DNA of 64,000 nucleotides from CAZQKW01 sp964594075. GTDB lineage: Bacteria; Desulfobacterota; WTBG01; CAIYCZ01. Positions 35,321 to 44,250 of the stretch are shown here, in pieces (positions within the stretch are counted from its first letter, which is position 1; every line of letters begins with the position of its first letter). The stretch covers positions 8,970 through 72,969 of the forward strand of contig CAZQKW010000014.1 in NCBI GenBank assembly GCA_964594075.1, read 5' to 3'. The notes under the pieces were generated by a model. It had not been told where the DNA came from and searched no databases. It saw only the letters and a list, made by a program, of their open reading frames with translations. Both the position numbers and the translations under genes were made by a program.

Positions 35321-36834
35321 AAAAAGCCATTGGTTTCGACAACGAGTTGTACCTACGCGAGCAATCGGCGGCGATTCTTGACCGTATTAAACTGTTTGGT
35401 GGCAAGCTCTATCTGGAATTTGGCGGAAAATTGCTGTTTGATTACCATGCCTCGCGGGTGCTGCCGGGGTTTAATCCCAATGTTAAGATGGAACTTCTCC
35501 ACAAACTCAAAGACCGTGCGGACATTGTGCTGTGCATCTATGCTGGCGATATCGAACGCAAAAAAGTGCGCGCTGATTTTGGCATTACCTATGATTCTGA
35601 CGCGCTGAAACTGATTGATGATTTAAAAGACTGGGGGCTGGATATTACCGCGGTCGTGATCACGCGATTTGACAATCAGCCGGCAGCAAAAATATTTAAA
35701 AACAAACTGGAGCGCAGAAATATCCGCGTCTATGTCCACCCCTTTACCAAAGGCTACCCCACTGACGTCAATACCATAGTCAGCGATGAAGGATACGGCA
35801 GCAACGAATATATTGAGACCGGCAAACAGCTCGTGGTGGTTACCGGGCCCGGGCCCGGCAGCGGAAAACTTGCGACCTGCCTTTCGCAACTCTATCATGA
35901 ACACAAACGCGGCGTAGCCGCAGGCTATGCAAAACTTGAGACATTTCCGGTATGGAATCTGCCGCTTAAACATCCCGTCAATGTTGCCTATGAGGCGGCA
36001 ACGGCAGATATCATGGATTTTAACCAGATCGACCCGTTTCACCTGGAAGCGCACCACAAAACCGCAATAAATTACAATCGCGATATTGAGATTTTCCCGG
36101 TTTTGAAGCGCATCCTTGAGAAAATTTCGGGCACTGATTCGGTGTATAAGTCCCCGACCGACATGGGCGTGAATAAGGTGGGTTTTGCCATTACGGATGA
36201 CGCGGTCGTCCAGGAAGCCGCAAAGCAGGAACTCATACGCAGATATTTCCGTTATCAGTGTGAATATGTCATGGGATTTGTTGAACGAGAGGCGGTGCAG
36301 CGGGTTGAACTATTAATGAATGAACTCGAGGTTAACATTAACAACCGCAGAGTAGTTCATATGGCGCGCAGAGCTGCAGCAGAAGCGCAGAAGCTGCAAA
36401 AAGGCAACGAGGGGATCTTTTGCGGCGCTGCAATAGAACTGCCGGACGGCACTATCGTGAAGGGCAATAATTCATCACTGTTGCATGCGGCATCAAGCGT
36501 GGTCATTAACGCCATAAAAAAATTGGCAGACATTCCGTTTAAAATTCACCTGTTGCCCCAGAACATAACAGAAACCATAGCGCATTTTAAAACATCTATT
36601 TTGGACACCAAAACCGCCAGCCTTGATCTGGAGGAGACGCTTATAGCCCTGAGCATCAGCGCCATGTCCAACCCTGCCGCGCAACTGGCCATTGAGCACC
36701 TGAAGGCACTGCGGGACTGCGAAATGCACATAACTCATATTCCCACCCCCGGTGACGAGGCTGGCTTGCGTAGATTGGGAATCAATGTCACCAGTGATCC
36801 GGATTTTTCGACCAAGAATTTGTTTCTCCAATAA
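35317..36834 (+). CDS. DUF1846 family protein
   Basis: A 505-residue cytoplasmic protein of the DUF1846 family: MKKAIGFDNELYLREQSAAI at the start, VTGPGPGSGKLATCLSQLYH (about 184-203) as a P-loop-like nucleotide-binding loop, and LPDGTIVKGNNSSLLHAASS in the C-terminal half. The family occurs in many bacteria, especially anaerobes and Firmicutes; its reaction is not known with certainty, though the fold suggests an ATP-dependent ligase or synthetase. It is the second gene of a tightly overlapping pair. Confidence 0.9.
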   Translation: MKKAIGFDNELYLREQSAAILDRIKLFGGKLYLEFGGKLLFDYHASRVLPGFNPNVKMELLHKLKDRADIVLCIYAGDIERKKVRADFGITYDSDALKLIDDLKDWGLDITAVVITRFDNQPAAKIFKNKLERRNIRVYVHPFTKGYPTDVNTIVSDEGYGSNEYIETGKQLVVVTGPGPGSGKLATCLSQLYHEHKRGVAAGYAKLETFPVWNLPLKHPVNVAYEAATADIMDFNQIDPFHLEAHHKTAINYNRDIEIFPVLKRILEKISGTDSVYKSPTDMGVNKVGFAITDDAVVQEAAKQELIRRYFRYQCEYVMGFVEREAVQRVELLMNELEVNINNRRVVHMARRAAAEAQKLQKGNEGIFCGAAIELPDGTIVKGNNSSLLHAASSVVINAIKKLADIPFKIHLLPQNITETIAHFKTSILDTKTASLDLEETLIALSISAMSNPAAQLAIEHLKALRDCEMHITHIPTPGDEAGLRRLGINVTSDPDFSTKNLFLQ

Positions 36835-36841
36835 TGAGCAG

Positions 36842-36885
36842 ACCGTTGAAAACGTGCCATGCTGAACAAGGTGAAGAATCTGTGC
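36842..36885 (-). repeat. Repeat family R1, copy g (partial, inverted)
   Basis: Minus-strand reading: AGATTCTTCACCTTGTTCAG, CATGGCACGTTTTCAACGG, matching the distal part of copies a and b. It lies between the convergent DUF1846 and adenosine deaminase genes. Confidence 0.6.
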
Positions 36886-36899
36886 TTGAGCAGCGCTGA

Positions 36900-37937
36900 T
36901 CAGTCCCACCACGGCAGGATTTTTTTCTTCAGATCATGAACATCAGGATAAAATGCGTGTTCAAGCGCAGTTTTATTAAGCTTTTTAAAATCATCTACGG
37001 TCAGCCCCAGCTCACGCATCGCCCGCAGATACTCATCGGTAAGCGTTATGCCTGATATTGCCGGATCATCCGTGTTGAGACTGACGGGCACGCCGAATGC
37101 CATGAGTCTCCTTATCGGGTGACTTTTTATATCGGATACAACGCCCGTTTGCAGATTACTCGTAAGGCATAGTTCAAGCAGTATATCTCTTTTTTTCAGC
37201 AGCCCCATGAGCGTCTCGTCATCCGCCGCCCTGATTCCATGTCCAATCCGTGCAGCGTGAAACTGCTCAACAGCCTGATAGATATTTTCCGCGCCTCCCG
37301 CTTCGCCGGCATGAATACTGAGCTTCAATCCCAACTGGCGCGCCATGACAAAAACCGCCGTGTATGGTTGCGCGGAATGAGATATTTCATCGCCGGCCAG
37401 GTCAAGTCCATAAAAATAACCCGGCGGCAGGCTGGCTATCATGTTGAGAGTTTGCTCTGCAAGCGCAACACCATAATCCCTGCTGATGGTTGCGATGGGA
37501 ATAACAATGACGGCAAAATCGCGGGATGCCCGGTCAATCGCGTCCTGAATCCAGTGTACCACATCCCATTCTGGGAACCGCCCGTTGCAGGAAAAATGGG
37601 TCGGACTGTAACGGAGTTCAAGATATTTGACACCATCCGCCGCCGCATCCCTGACCGCGCGGTATGCAATCTCTTCAACTGCCTCGCGGCACGGATAAAA
37701 ACAGCGGAACACTTTAAACTTGTTTAAAAAGTTATGGAAACCCGGCGGGTCATTAATCATCTGCACAAGCGGGCGTAATGACTCAACACTGTCGGCGGGG
37801 AGCCTGCCGCCATAGGTTCTGGCAATTTCGATAAAGGTTTCGGGTAAAATACTTCCCTCAAGATGGCGATGGAGATCTACCTTGGGAAAATTTTTCATTT
37901 GTGCGTAGAGGTCTTTTGTTTGCATAGTCATTGACAA
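36900..37937 (-). CDS. add: Adenosine deaminase
   Basis: A 345-residue amidohydrolase-fold enzyme that deaminates adenosine (or a related purine/aminofutalosine substrate) to inosine. Zinc ligands and catalytic residues are visible: H23-x-H25 in KVDLHRHLEG, the His and Glu of SIHAGEAGG, the HGIR segment, and the Asp-Asp of SLNTDDPAIS. ELRYSP and LELCLTSNLQTGVV are also typical. Length fits the family. The start could be the ATG at 37937 or ATGs two or four codons later. Some close relatives act on adenine or aminodeoxyfutalosine, which cannot be excluded. No nucleoside transport gene is adjacent. Confidence 0.92.
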   Translation of the reverse strand: MSMTMQTKDLYAQMKNFPKVDLHRHLEGSILPETFIEIARTYGGRLPADSVESLRPLVQMINDPPGFHNFLNKFKVFRCFYPCREAVEEIAYRAVRDAAADGVKYLELRYSPTHFSCNGRFPEWDVVHWIQDAIDRASRDFAVIVIPIATISRDYGVALAEQTLNMIASLPPGYFYGLDLAGDEISHSAQPYTAVFVMARQLGLKLSIHAGEAGGAENIYQAVEQFHAARIGHGIRAADDETLMGLLKKRDILLELCLTSNLQTGVVSDIKSHPIRRLMAFGVPVSLNTDDPAISGITLTDEYLRAMRELGLTVDDFKKLNKTALEHAFYPDVHDLKKKILPWWD

Positions 37938-38025
37938 AAACCGGCATTATTCTTATAACAATTTTCAGCTCCATGAAAGCAGGCAGTCCCATCAGATGCG
38001 AGAATCAGTCCATAGCGGAAATTAC

Positions 38026-38586
38026 ATGAGTGTTTTTAATCGTTTCTTTGCCAATACCCGAGCCGTTTGTATACTCATTGCAATGGGCGTCTTCGCTGTT
38101 GGCTGTGGCGAGCGGGAAACGCCGCCTTTCTTTACCGCACAGGTAATTGACCTGTTTGGTCAAGCCACGATCGTTAAAAATTTAAAAATATTGTACACGT
38201 GGGAGGAGCGAGGAGAAACGCCATTTCTAAAACCCTATTCATATTATGCGAAAGAACTGATTGTAGAGGTTATGCAGCCGGTCCCCGGAGAAACCCGGCG
38301 CGTTACCATTGAAACACAAAAGATCCCTTTGACGGATGTTCAACGGGTATCATTTATAAGAGAAGAAGTCGGAACGCGCATCAAGATAGATTTAAAAAAC
38401 GGAAATCAGATAATGGCTACTGACCGTTTCCCGCAGATATTAAAACGCGGAGAGAAAACCGGTTTTGCCGATTATAAAATCTACGTTACCGGCACCGTGG
38501 CGAGCGGTTCAAAACCAACGCCATTCAAATGTGCGTGGGACATGTTGAAACAATTTGAAATTACAACAATCGCCGAAACACGTTAA
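38026..38586 (+). CDS. Predicted lipoprotein of unknown function
   Basis: A 186-residue protein from the ATG at 38026 (GCGGAA upstream; an earlier ATG at 37996 is less likely). The hydrophobic signal ends in FAVGC, a lipobox, so it is probably lipid-anchored at the periplasmic side. The mature part is rich in beta-strands and contains no motif I recognise. It is convergent with apbE 12 bp away and divergent from the adenosine deaminase gene. Confidence 0.7.
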   Translation: MSVFNRFFANTRAVCILIAMGVFAVGCGERETPPFFTAQVIDLFGQATIVKNLKILYTWEERGETPFLKPYSYYAKELIVEVMQPVPGETRRVTIETQKIPLTDVQRVSFIREEVGTRIKIDLKNGNQIMATDRFPQILKRGEKTGFADYKIYVTGTVASGSKPTPFKCAWDMLKQFEITTIAETR

Positions 38587-38598
38587 GCCGAATCCCTT

Positions 38599-39633
38599 TC
38601 AATACGCAATGGGCTTCGTCGGCCATCCCTCGGAAACGGTAATTTTCCCTCCCTCAGAAACAATAAGCGCCTCCACCCCAGGATAATTTTTCACCAATTT
38701 GATGCCATTGTCAGCGCCAAGCACAAACAAGGCGGTAGAAAGCGCGTCGCTGGTCATGCCATCCGGGGCAATGACACTTACTGACTGTAAATGGGGGACC
38801 GGCTCGCCTGTTCTGGGATCAATAATATGTGTTCTGCGTGTGCCTTTCTTTTCGTAATATATCTCATAATCTCCTGATGTCGAGATTGCGCAATCCGTGA
38901 GGGACACAACGGTCAGCAGCTGCCCGGGCTTACGGGGATGCTGGATCCCGATTTGCCAAAGCGAACCGTCTGGTTTATGTCCTCGTGCCAGAATAGTCCC
39001 CCCGGCAACAATTAACGCATGACTTATACCCCTTTTTTTCAAAATAATCAAAGCGCGGTCAGCGACATAACCTTTGGAAAATGATCCTACATCAATCCAC
39101 ATGCCTTTTCTGGCAAGCCGAGCGCTTCTTTTAACCAGACCATCCGCCGTCCTCTGTTCAAACAGCTCCAACGCACGATAATCAACCAAGGATTTGGCTC
39201 TTGCGCGCGCCGCGGCGTCGGGTTCAGGGGATGGAATCCCCACCTCATCTGTGCCAAATCCCCATAACCGTAACAGCGGCCCGATGGTAATATCAAGCGC
39301 TCCTCCGGTCATGTCACAAAACGCGATGGCACGCGTGAGCGCTTCCATTGTTTCTGGGCTAATCGGCACCGCACGGTTGCCGGCATGTTGATTAATGCGC
39401 GATATTTCACTGCGGTCATCATAATTGTTGAGCAGGTAATTAACCCGCTCCATCTCAACAAAAGCTTCTTCTATTGCTGTTTCTGCATGATCTCCCCATG
39501 CCTTAATTTCGACAAACGTATGCAGCAGCGGCCGGGACCGTGACACGACCGCTGCACTGTCCGCGAATACCATATCAGAGCATACATTTGACACGAGCAA
39601 GACCAGACAGATATAATAGTATCTCATTTTCAT
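38599..39633 (-). CDS. apbE: FAD:protein FMN transferase
   Basis: A 344-residue exported ApbE-family flavin transferase, with a signal peptide (residues 1-24, SDMVFADS). Such enzymes attach FMN covalently to threonines of Rnf/Nqr subunits and other periplasmic flavoproteins. Visible motifs are MTGGALDITIGPLLRLWGFG, WIDVGSFSKGYVADRA (substrate-site loop), CAISTSGDYE and RTHIIDPRTGEP, followed by the metal-site MTSDALSTALFVLG. The usual G-G-x-[IV] near residue 215 is VAGGTILARG. No Rnf/Nqr genes are in the window, so the target is elsewhere, or possibly the exported flavodoxin-like protein at 28812-29933. Confidence 0.93.
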   Translation of the reverse strand: MKMRYYYICLVLLVSNVCSDMVFADSAAVVSRSRPLLHTFVEIKAWGDHAETAIEEAFVEMERVNYLLNNYDDRSEISRINQHAGNRAVPISPETMEALTRAIAFCDMTGGALDITIGPLLRLWGFGTDEVGIPSPEPDAAARARAKSLVDYRALELFEQRTADGLVKRSARLARKGMWIDVGSFSKGYVADRALIILKKRGISHALIVAGGTILARGHKPDGSLWQIGIQHPRKPGQLLTVVSLTDCAISTSGDYEIYYEKKGTRRTHIIDPRTGEPVPHLQSVSVIAPDGMTSDALSTALFVLGADNGIKLVKNYPGVEALIVSEGGKITVSEGWPTKPIAY

Positions 39634-39760
39634 GTGCGTGCATTCAGAATATATGCGTCATGGGATAGCGTCTCCGGCAAACACTGTAACCGCGAGATTT
39701 GCTTATAGACATTTTTTTAAAAAAAGAGCATACAGATAATCAAATACGGATGCCCGGCCT

Positions 39761-40480
39761 ATGAAAAAAACATATTTTATTGCAGATGTTCACTTGAACA
39801 GCGCCTTTTCTGATCATGAACAGCTTTTTCTGTCCTTCCTGACCATGATTGGTGCCGAGCAGGGAGACCTCTACGTGCTGGGCGATCTTTTTGATTTCTG
39901 GGCAAATAATAAAGCAGTTATTGCAGCAAACCGAACGGTATTAGACCGGATGAAACAGTTGACCGATCATGATTCAAGGATTTATCTGTTGATAGGAAAC
40001 CGTGATTTGCTGATTAACCAGAAAGTTTTGTCTCAATTCGGCATAGTTTTTCTTGGCGAACAGACCACCATCAAACTTGATGATAAAAACGTCTTTCTCA
40101 CCCATGGCCACCTGCTCTGCACGCTGGACATAAAATTTCAGCGCTATAAGAAACGCGTTTGGCCGTTATTTCGATTTTTTGATAAAATCATGCCTGGACC
40201 GGTTGAAAATTATCTCGCACAAAAATTTATTCTTAAAAGCAAACAGGTCATTACCAGTCAAGATCCCGCGCGATTTCAATTTTCCCGGACTGCGATCAAG
40301 GACTGTTTTCAGCAGGGTCATGATATAATCATTTGCGGCCATGCGCATAATAGCATGATGGAACGGTTTGGCGAAAAATTTTTTTATGCTCTGCCTGCGT
40401 GGAATAACCATAAAGGCGGTTACGTGCTGTATTATAAGGGGTTGTTTTCACTCTGCGAGTTTCCTTCGGCAACTCGATGA
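39761..40480 (+). CDS. lpxH: UDP-2,3-diacylglucosamine pyrophosphatase-like metallophosphoesterase
   Basis: A 239-residue calcineurin-like phosphoesterase with all metal motifs in order: D9-x-H11, GDLFDFW (about 41-47), GNRD (about 79-82), THGH (about 114-117) and GHAH (about 194-197). The arrangement and the R-F-D-K-I segment fit LpxH, which hydrolyses UDP-2,3-diacylglucosamine to lipid X in lipid A synthesis. LpxH proteins are peripheral membrane enzymes. It is followed after 18 bp by an AsmA-like membrane protein gene. A related function on another nucleotide substrate is possible, so the symbol is a best guess. Confidence 0.8.
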   Translation: MKKTYFIADVHLNSAFSDHEQLFLSFLTMIGAEQGDLYVLGDLFDFWANNKAVIAANRTVLDRMKQLTDHDSRIYLLIGNRDLLINQKVLSQFGIVFLGEQTTIKLDDKNVFLTHGHLLCTLDIKFQRYKKRVWPLFRFFDKIMPGPVENYLAQKFILKSKQVITSQDPARFQFSRTAIKDCFQQGHDIIICGHAHNSMMERFGEKFFYALPAWNNHKGGYVLYYKGLFSLCEFPSATR

Positions 40481-40498
40481 AGCAAAGGCGCGTCTGCT

Positions 40499-41224
40499 AT
40501 GAACCATAGAACAGTCATAGGTCTGCTTTTTATTGCCGGGGCGCTGTGCGTCCTGTATATCTTTGCAAATTTTATTGTGCAAAAAGTAACCGAGGCGCGG
40601 CTCACCAAAACGATTGGATTGAGAACGCAAATGGCCGATTTCTGGATATCGCCGATAAATAGCACAATTAATATTAAACGGCTTACGATTGCAAACCCTG
40701 AAGGATTCTCAAACAAACCACTTTTTAAGCTCAAATCCTGCAGCGCATCGGTAAAATTTTCAACCCTTACCCAAGACATCATTTACATTGAATCTATTAA
40801 GCTGCGGGGGATTACCATTACTGCCGAGCACACCAAAGATGGTTTAAACCTTGATTATCTGAAAAAAGGCAAAACTAAATCTGATATACCCAAAGAGAAG
40901 AAAGAACAAAATGGTTCCGGTGATGCTGGTATTAATCAAACCCGTCCTAAAAAACGCTTTATAATTGAAAACCTGGAGGCAAAAAACATCGAGGTGTGCC
41001 TCTCTTCAATTTCAATGGGCAAAAATACAATTAATTTCAAACTCCCCAATGTAATCCTTGAGAATTTTGCAGAAACAGATCAAACCCCGCTCACGGCTGA
41101 TGAAATAATTTACCGGCTGGTGTCCAGCATTATAGAGCGAATGGTTACCCAGAGCCCGGAAATATATCAGAAACTAATCCGAAAGTTTTTATTTGAGCAG
41201 TTGAATAACTTCTATAAAAAATAG
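40499..41224 (+). CDS. AsmA-like membrane-anchored protein
   Basis: A 241-residue protein with one N-terminal membrane segment (about 5-27) and a periplasmic beta-rich region resembling the N-terminal part of AsmA/TamB-type lipid-transport proteins: FWISPINSTINIKRLTIANP followed by GFSNKPLFKLKSCSASVKF and IIYIESIKLRGITITAEH. It is much shorter than full AsmA proteins. It contains a lysine-rich linker (about 120-142). Its place right after the lpxH-like gene suggests an envelope lipid role. Confidence 0.7.
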   Translation: MNHRTVIGLLFIAGALCVLYIFANFIVQKVTEARLTKTIGLRTQMADFWISPINSTINIKRLTIANPEGFSNKPLFKLKSCSASVKFSTLTQDIIYIESIKLRGITITAEHTKDGLNLDYLKKGKTKSDIPKEKKEQNGSGDAGINQTRPKKRFIIENLEAKNIEVCLSSISMGKNTINFKLPNVILENFAETDQTPLTADEIIYRLVSSIIERMVTQSPEIYQKLIRKFLFEQLNNFYKK

Positions 41225-41243
41225 CTTCAGGAGATATTCAGCA

Positions 41244-41534
41244 TTAAAACTTCTCTGATGCTCTCGGGCAAGAAAACAGCGGATCCTGAATGTGCTCCGC
41301 TCTGCACACCGGGCAACGACTGGGCGGTTTAAGGACAGTGCGTTTGCTAAATCGGAAACCGCAGATTAAACATACTGCCGGCTTCATTTTGAACATTCCT
41401 TTTAGCGAACGCTTTATATGATCTAAATGGTCGTAAACCTCTTTTTCCGGGATATGCCGTGCTTTGGAAATATCGCGGGCTGCCCATTCTCCTGTGCTGA
41501 GCAATTCAATGATATCCTTTCTTACGGTTGACAT
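41244..41534 (-). CDS. HTH and zinc-ribbon regulator (COG3357-like)
   Basis: A 96-residue protein with an N-terminal winged helix-turn-helix (residues 1-45; ARDISKARHIPEKEVYDHLDH) and a C-terminal zinc ribbon, C55-x-x-C58 and C74-x-x-C77. This matches small archaeal/bacterial regulators with an HTH fused to a Zn-ribbon. GGAGGAACACCGGCC-ATG places a ribosome binding site. It is convergent with the AsmA-like gene and its target is unknown. Confidence 0.75.
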   Translation of the reverse strand: MSTVRKDIIELLSTGEWAARDISKARHIPEKEVYDHLDHIKRSLKGMFKMKPAVCLICGFRFSKRTVLKPPSRCPVCRAEHIQDPLFSCPRASEKF

Positions 41535-41760
41535 GGCCGGTGTTCCTCCTCAATCAACCACATTTTACAAAAATACGGACAGTTATTTTTTTTAACGTGT
41601 GTATCATGTAGCACATTTTTTTGCCACCGCACTACTTAATTCTCATTCCCCATAAGTAAGATCATCCTAAGATAACAATTAAACGATTTAAAATGCAATT
41701 AGATATTATTTTATATATATTATAAAAAATTTCAACAATATAAACACAATAAAATTAGCA

Positions 41761-41814
41761 TTAATGAGATAATCTAATATACTTGGCTCGTTTAAATTAT
41801 TTTTAATGAGATAA
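41761..41814. repeat. Pair of phased direct repeats in an AT-rich regulatory region
   Basis: TTAATGAGATAA at 41761-41772 and again at 41803-41814, exactly 42 bp apart (four helical turns), upstream of the promoter at 41826. The surrounding 41640-41940 is very AT-rich. Possibly binding sites for the HTH protein encoded next. Confidence 0.5.
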
Positions 41815-41825
41815 AATTTTTAATA

Positions 41826-41855
41826 TTGACTTATTTATAATAATATGACTAAAAT
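41826..41855 (+). promoter_or_regulatory. Promoter of the small HTH gene
   Basis: TTGACT, 18-bp spacer, TAAAAT. Start of transcription expected near 41862, giving a leader of about 95 nt before the ATG at 41957. Confidence 0.5.
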
Positions 41856-41956
41856 ATCAGCGATGATGAATAATAAAATTATAATACTTGCAATTATTAT
41901 TTTTTATGCTAATATTTAAATTGAGGGGAAAATATAAGGAAAAGGAGAATGGTTAC

Positions 41957-42142
41957 ATGAGAAGGAAAAATAAAGATTTGAATCCCGACACGTCCATACT
42001 CACGGCGGACGAGGTGGCGGAGTTTTTAAAACTCTCCAAAATTACAGTGTATAAACTTGCAAAACAGGGTTCAATCCCTGGTTTCAGAGTAGGCGGTTCC
42101 TGGAGATTCAATAAATCCTTTATTGAAAAAATGATGAAATAA
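41957..42142 (+). CDS. Excisionase-family/MerR-type small DNA-binding protein
   Basis: A 61-residue protein. ILTADEVAEFLKLSKITVYK, LAKQGSIPGFRVGGSWRF and NKSFIEKMM form the helix-turn-helix/winged domain of the excisionase (HTH_17) family. AAAGGAG precedes the ATG at 41957; the frame is open further upstream but without a ribosome binding site. These proteins are often phage or plasmid excisionases but many are chromosomal regulators. No integrase is near. It is monocistronic, with its own promoter and terminator. Confidence 0.85.
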   Translation: MRRKNKDLNPDTSILTADEVAEFLKLSKITVYKLAKQGSIPGFRVGGSWRFNKSFIEKMMK

Positions 42143-42163
42143 GTTTCTGAAGCATACTGATTT

Positions 42164-42205
42164 AAAAGAGTTCTTTTGTTATAGTGCAGAGGAACTCTTT
42201 TTTTA
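42164..42205 (+). terminator. Terminator of the small HTH gene
   Basis: AAAAGAGTTC and GAACTCTTTT form a 10-bp stem with an 18-nt loop, then a T run. Confidence 0.8.
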
Positions 42206-42272
42206 TTAGATTAATTCAAAAGCCCATTAAAACGAGAAGAACTGCAGAATTGGCTTTGCAGGAATAATGCGA

Positions 42273-42349
42273 TGGTGGCGGTGCAGGGATTTGAACCCCG
42301 GACACTGCGGATATGAGCCGCATGCTCTAACCATCTGAGCTACACCGCC
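42273..42349 (-). tRNA. tRNA-Met(CAT), elongator type
   Basis: 77 nt including an encoded CCA. The acceptor stem GGCGGTG pairs with CACCGCC; the D arm is AGCTCAGATGGTTAGAGC; the anticodon stem is GCGG / CCGC around CTCATAT with anticodon CAT; the T arm contains GGTTCAAATCC. The acceptor starts G1-C72, unlike initiator tRNA. A CAT anticodon could also be tRNA-Ile2 (lysidine-modified), but the pattern fits elongator Met better. Confidence 0.93.
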
Positions 42350-42602
42350 AGTAGTGTTGTGAAAACGGAGATATTCATTTACCCGTGGATCTATGTTAAT
42401 ATAGAAACAAAAAGATTGTCAACGATAATTTCGGTTTCGGACTGTTCTTCATGAAATGTCGTGCAGTGGGCGGGAGTTAAATGCATGCGAAAAGGCACAT
42501 TGTCGTGACTGTGAGAGCTCAAAACCCGCCACAAAAAAATCAGTACGCCATCGAGCGGCGCCTTAGCTGTCTTGATATTATTAGGGAAAATTACCGCGCT
42601 TC

Positions 42603-44081
42603 ATGAACACTCTCTATCAACGAATTACATTAATAATCTGCGTGACGAGCATCTTTATTTCATTGTCAGGCTGCGCCACCAATCCCGTCACCAAACAGCC
42701 TGAATTCGTCCTCATGTCAGAGGAACAGGAACTCTCCATCGGACGGGAGATGGACCCAAAGATTATTCAAGAATATGGTTTATACCCTGACAGCCATCTC
42801 CAGGAGTATGTGGAAACCATTGGAAAACGTCTTGCAAACGTTTCTGACCGCCATGATTTGTTTTTTCATTTCAAGGTTGTTGACACGCCCCTGGTAAATG
42901 CGTTTGCCCTACCGGGCGGCTATGTTTATGTCACGCGCGGTCTATTGGCTTATGTCAACAGCGAAGCTGAACTTGCCGGCGTGCTGGGACATGAAATCGG
43001 CCACATTACCGCGCGCCATGCAGTCCGTCAATATACCAAAGCCGCAAGCTATAATATCGCAACCAATATCGCTTCAATCTTTTTCCCCCAAATAAATAAC
43101 TTCGGGCAAATCGCTGACATTGCGTTTCTGGCTATAACCAGCGGCTACAGCAGAGAATATGAACGCGAAGCAGACCGGCTGGGAGTAAAATATGCCTTTG
43201 CAGCGGGTTATGACCCACAGGCAATATCAGCTTTTCTGCAAACACTTTCACTGCTGGATAAAGTTGAAGGCAAAAAGTCATACCACGGTTTATTTTCAAC
43301 CCATCCGCGAACTGAGGAGCGCATGAACCTTGCAGATGCTGAGGCTGCACAAAAAACACAGCCGTTCACCACACGGCTTACAGTGGGCAGAGAGAATTGC
43401 CTCAAACGGATTGAGGGGCTTCTTTATGGTCCCGACCCCAAAGAAGGGATCGTCAAGGGCGAAATCTTTCAACATCCGGATCTAAAAATCCAGCTTACCT
43501 TTCCCAAAGGATGGAACATTGAAAATAAGCGAGATGTGGTTATTGCAATAAATTCCTCAAAAGAACTATCCGTGCAGCTCAGGCTTGACCATCTCAATAA
43601 AAAAACACCTCTTACGGCTGTTGCCCGAAGTATTGCGGCGAAGAATGGCTTCAGAGAAACTTCAGGCGGTATAACGCGCGTAAATGGTTTGGATGCCTAT
43701 GTGGGGACGTATTTTGGAAAAACCCAGAACACTGGTTATGTAACAGCCCGTATCGGGTTCTTTCAGGACGAGGATATTGTTCATATTATTATGGGCTTTT
43801 CCCGTCCCGAGCAATTCTCCACAGCCCTGCCCTTGTTTAATGCCACCATTAATAGTTTCCGCAAGCTGTCGGTCAAAGAAGCGCAGATGATAAAGCCATC
43901 TCGCATTGCTCTTTATACGGTCAAGGCTGGCGACACGTTGACCGCCATTTGTAAAGAATTTGGTCGGCCGCCTGAGGAAGCAAAGACACTGGCCCTGCTA
44001 AACGGCATGAACCCTTATCAGATGTCTCCCCATGCCGCATTAAAGCCCGGAACAGTAATCAAAGTGATCAAAAATGAATAA
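42603..44081 (+). CDS. M48 metalloprotease lipoprotein with C-terminal LysM (BepA-like)
   Basis: A 492-residue lipoprotein (lipobox LSGC24). The peptidase domain has the zinc motif H130-E131-x-x-H134 (LGHEIGHITARHA) and the third ligand Glu in YEREADRLG (about 185). This resembles BepA/YfgC, which quality-controls outer-membrane protein assembly, but a LysM domain replaces TPR repeats at the end: YTVKAGDTLTAICKEFGRP (about 439-457) to LKPGTVIKVI. LysM binds peptidoglycan, so the enzyme is probably a periplasmic protease held at the cell wall. Between them (about 270-420) lies a domain similar to DUF1795-type folds. No operon partner is evident. Confidence 0.9.
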   Translation: MNTLYQRITLIICVTSIFISLSGCATNPVTKQPEFVLMSEEQELSIGREMDPKIIQEYGLYPDSHLQEYVETIGKRLANVSDRHDLFFHFKVVDTPLVNAFALPGGYVYVTRGLLAYVNSEAELAGVLGHEIGHITARHAVRQYTKAASYNIATNIASIFFPQINNFGQIADIAFLAITSGYSREYEREADRLGVKYAFAAGYDPQAISAFLQTLSLLDKVEGKKSYHGLFSTHPRTEERMNLADAEAAQKTQPFTTRLTVGRENCLKRIEGLLYGPDPKEGIVKGEIFQHPDLKIQLTFPKGWNIENKRDVVIAINSSKELSVQLRLDHLNKKTPLTAVARSIAAKNGFRETSGGITRVNGLDAYVGTYFGKTQNTGYVTARIGFFQDEDIVHIIMGFSRPEQFSTALPLFNATINSFRKLSVKEAQMIKPSRIALYTVKAGDTLTAICKEFGRPPEEAKTLALLNGMNPYQMSPHAALKPGTVIKVIKNE

Positions 44082-44250
44082 GGCGGTTCGCGGTAAGTTC
44101 TTTGATTCTTACTTGTTTAAATCTAAGAATTTTGCTCTCATATTGGTATGGTTTGACTATGGAACCAGCAGTCAAATATCTGTGTTTAGTTTTTAGCAAA
44201 ATTGTGCTGCTGTTGAGCGACAGCTCATGGTATTTTAAAATGGGTATCAC

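Noticed and set aside
41957..42349. Excisionase-like gene beside a tRNA as sign of an integrated element
   Set aside because: No integrase, no direct repeat of the tRNA 3' end found nearby, and neighbours are ordinary chromosomal genes.
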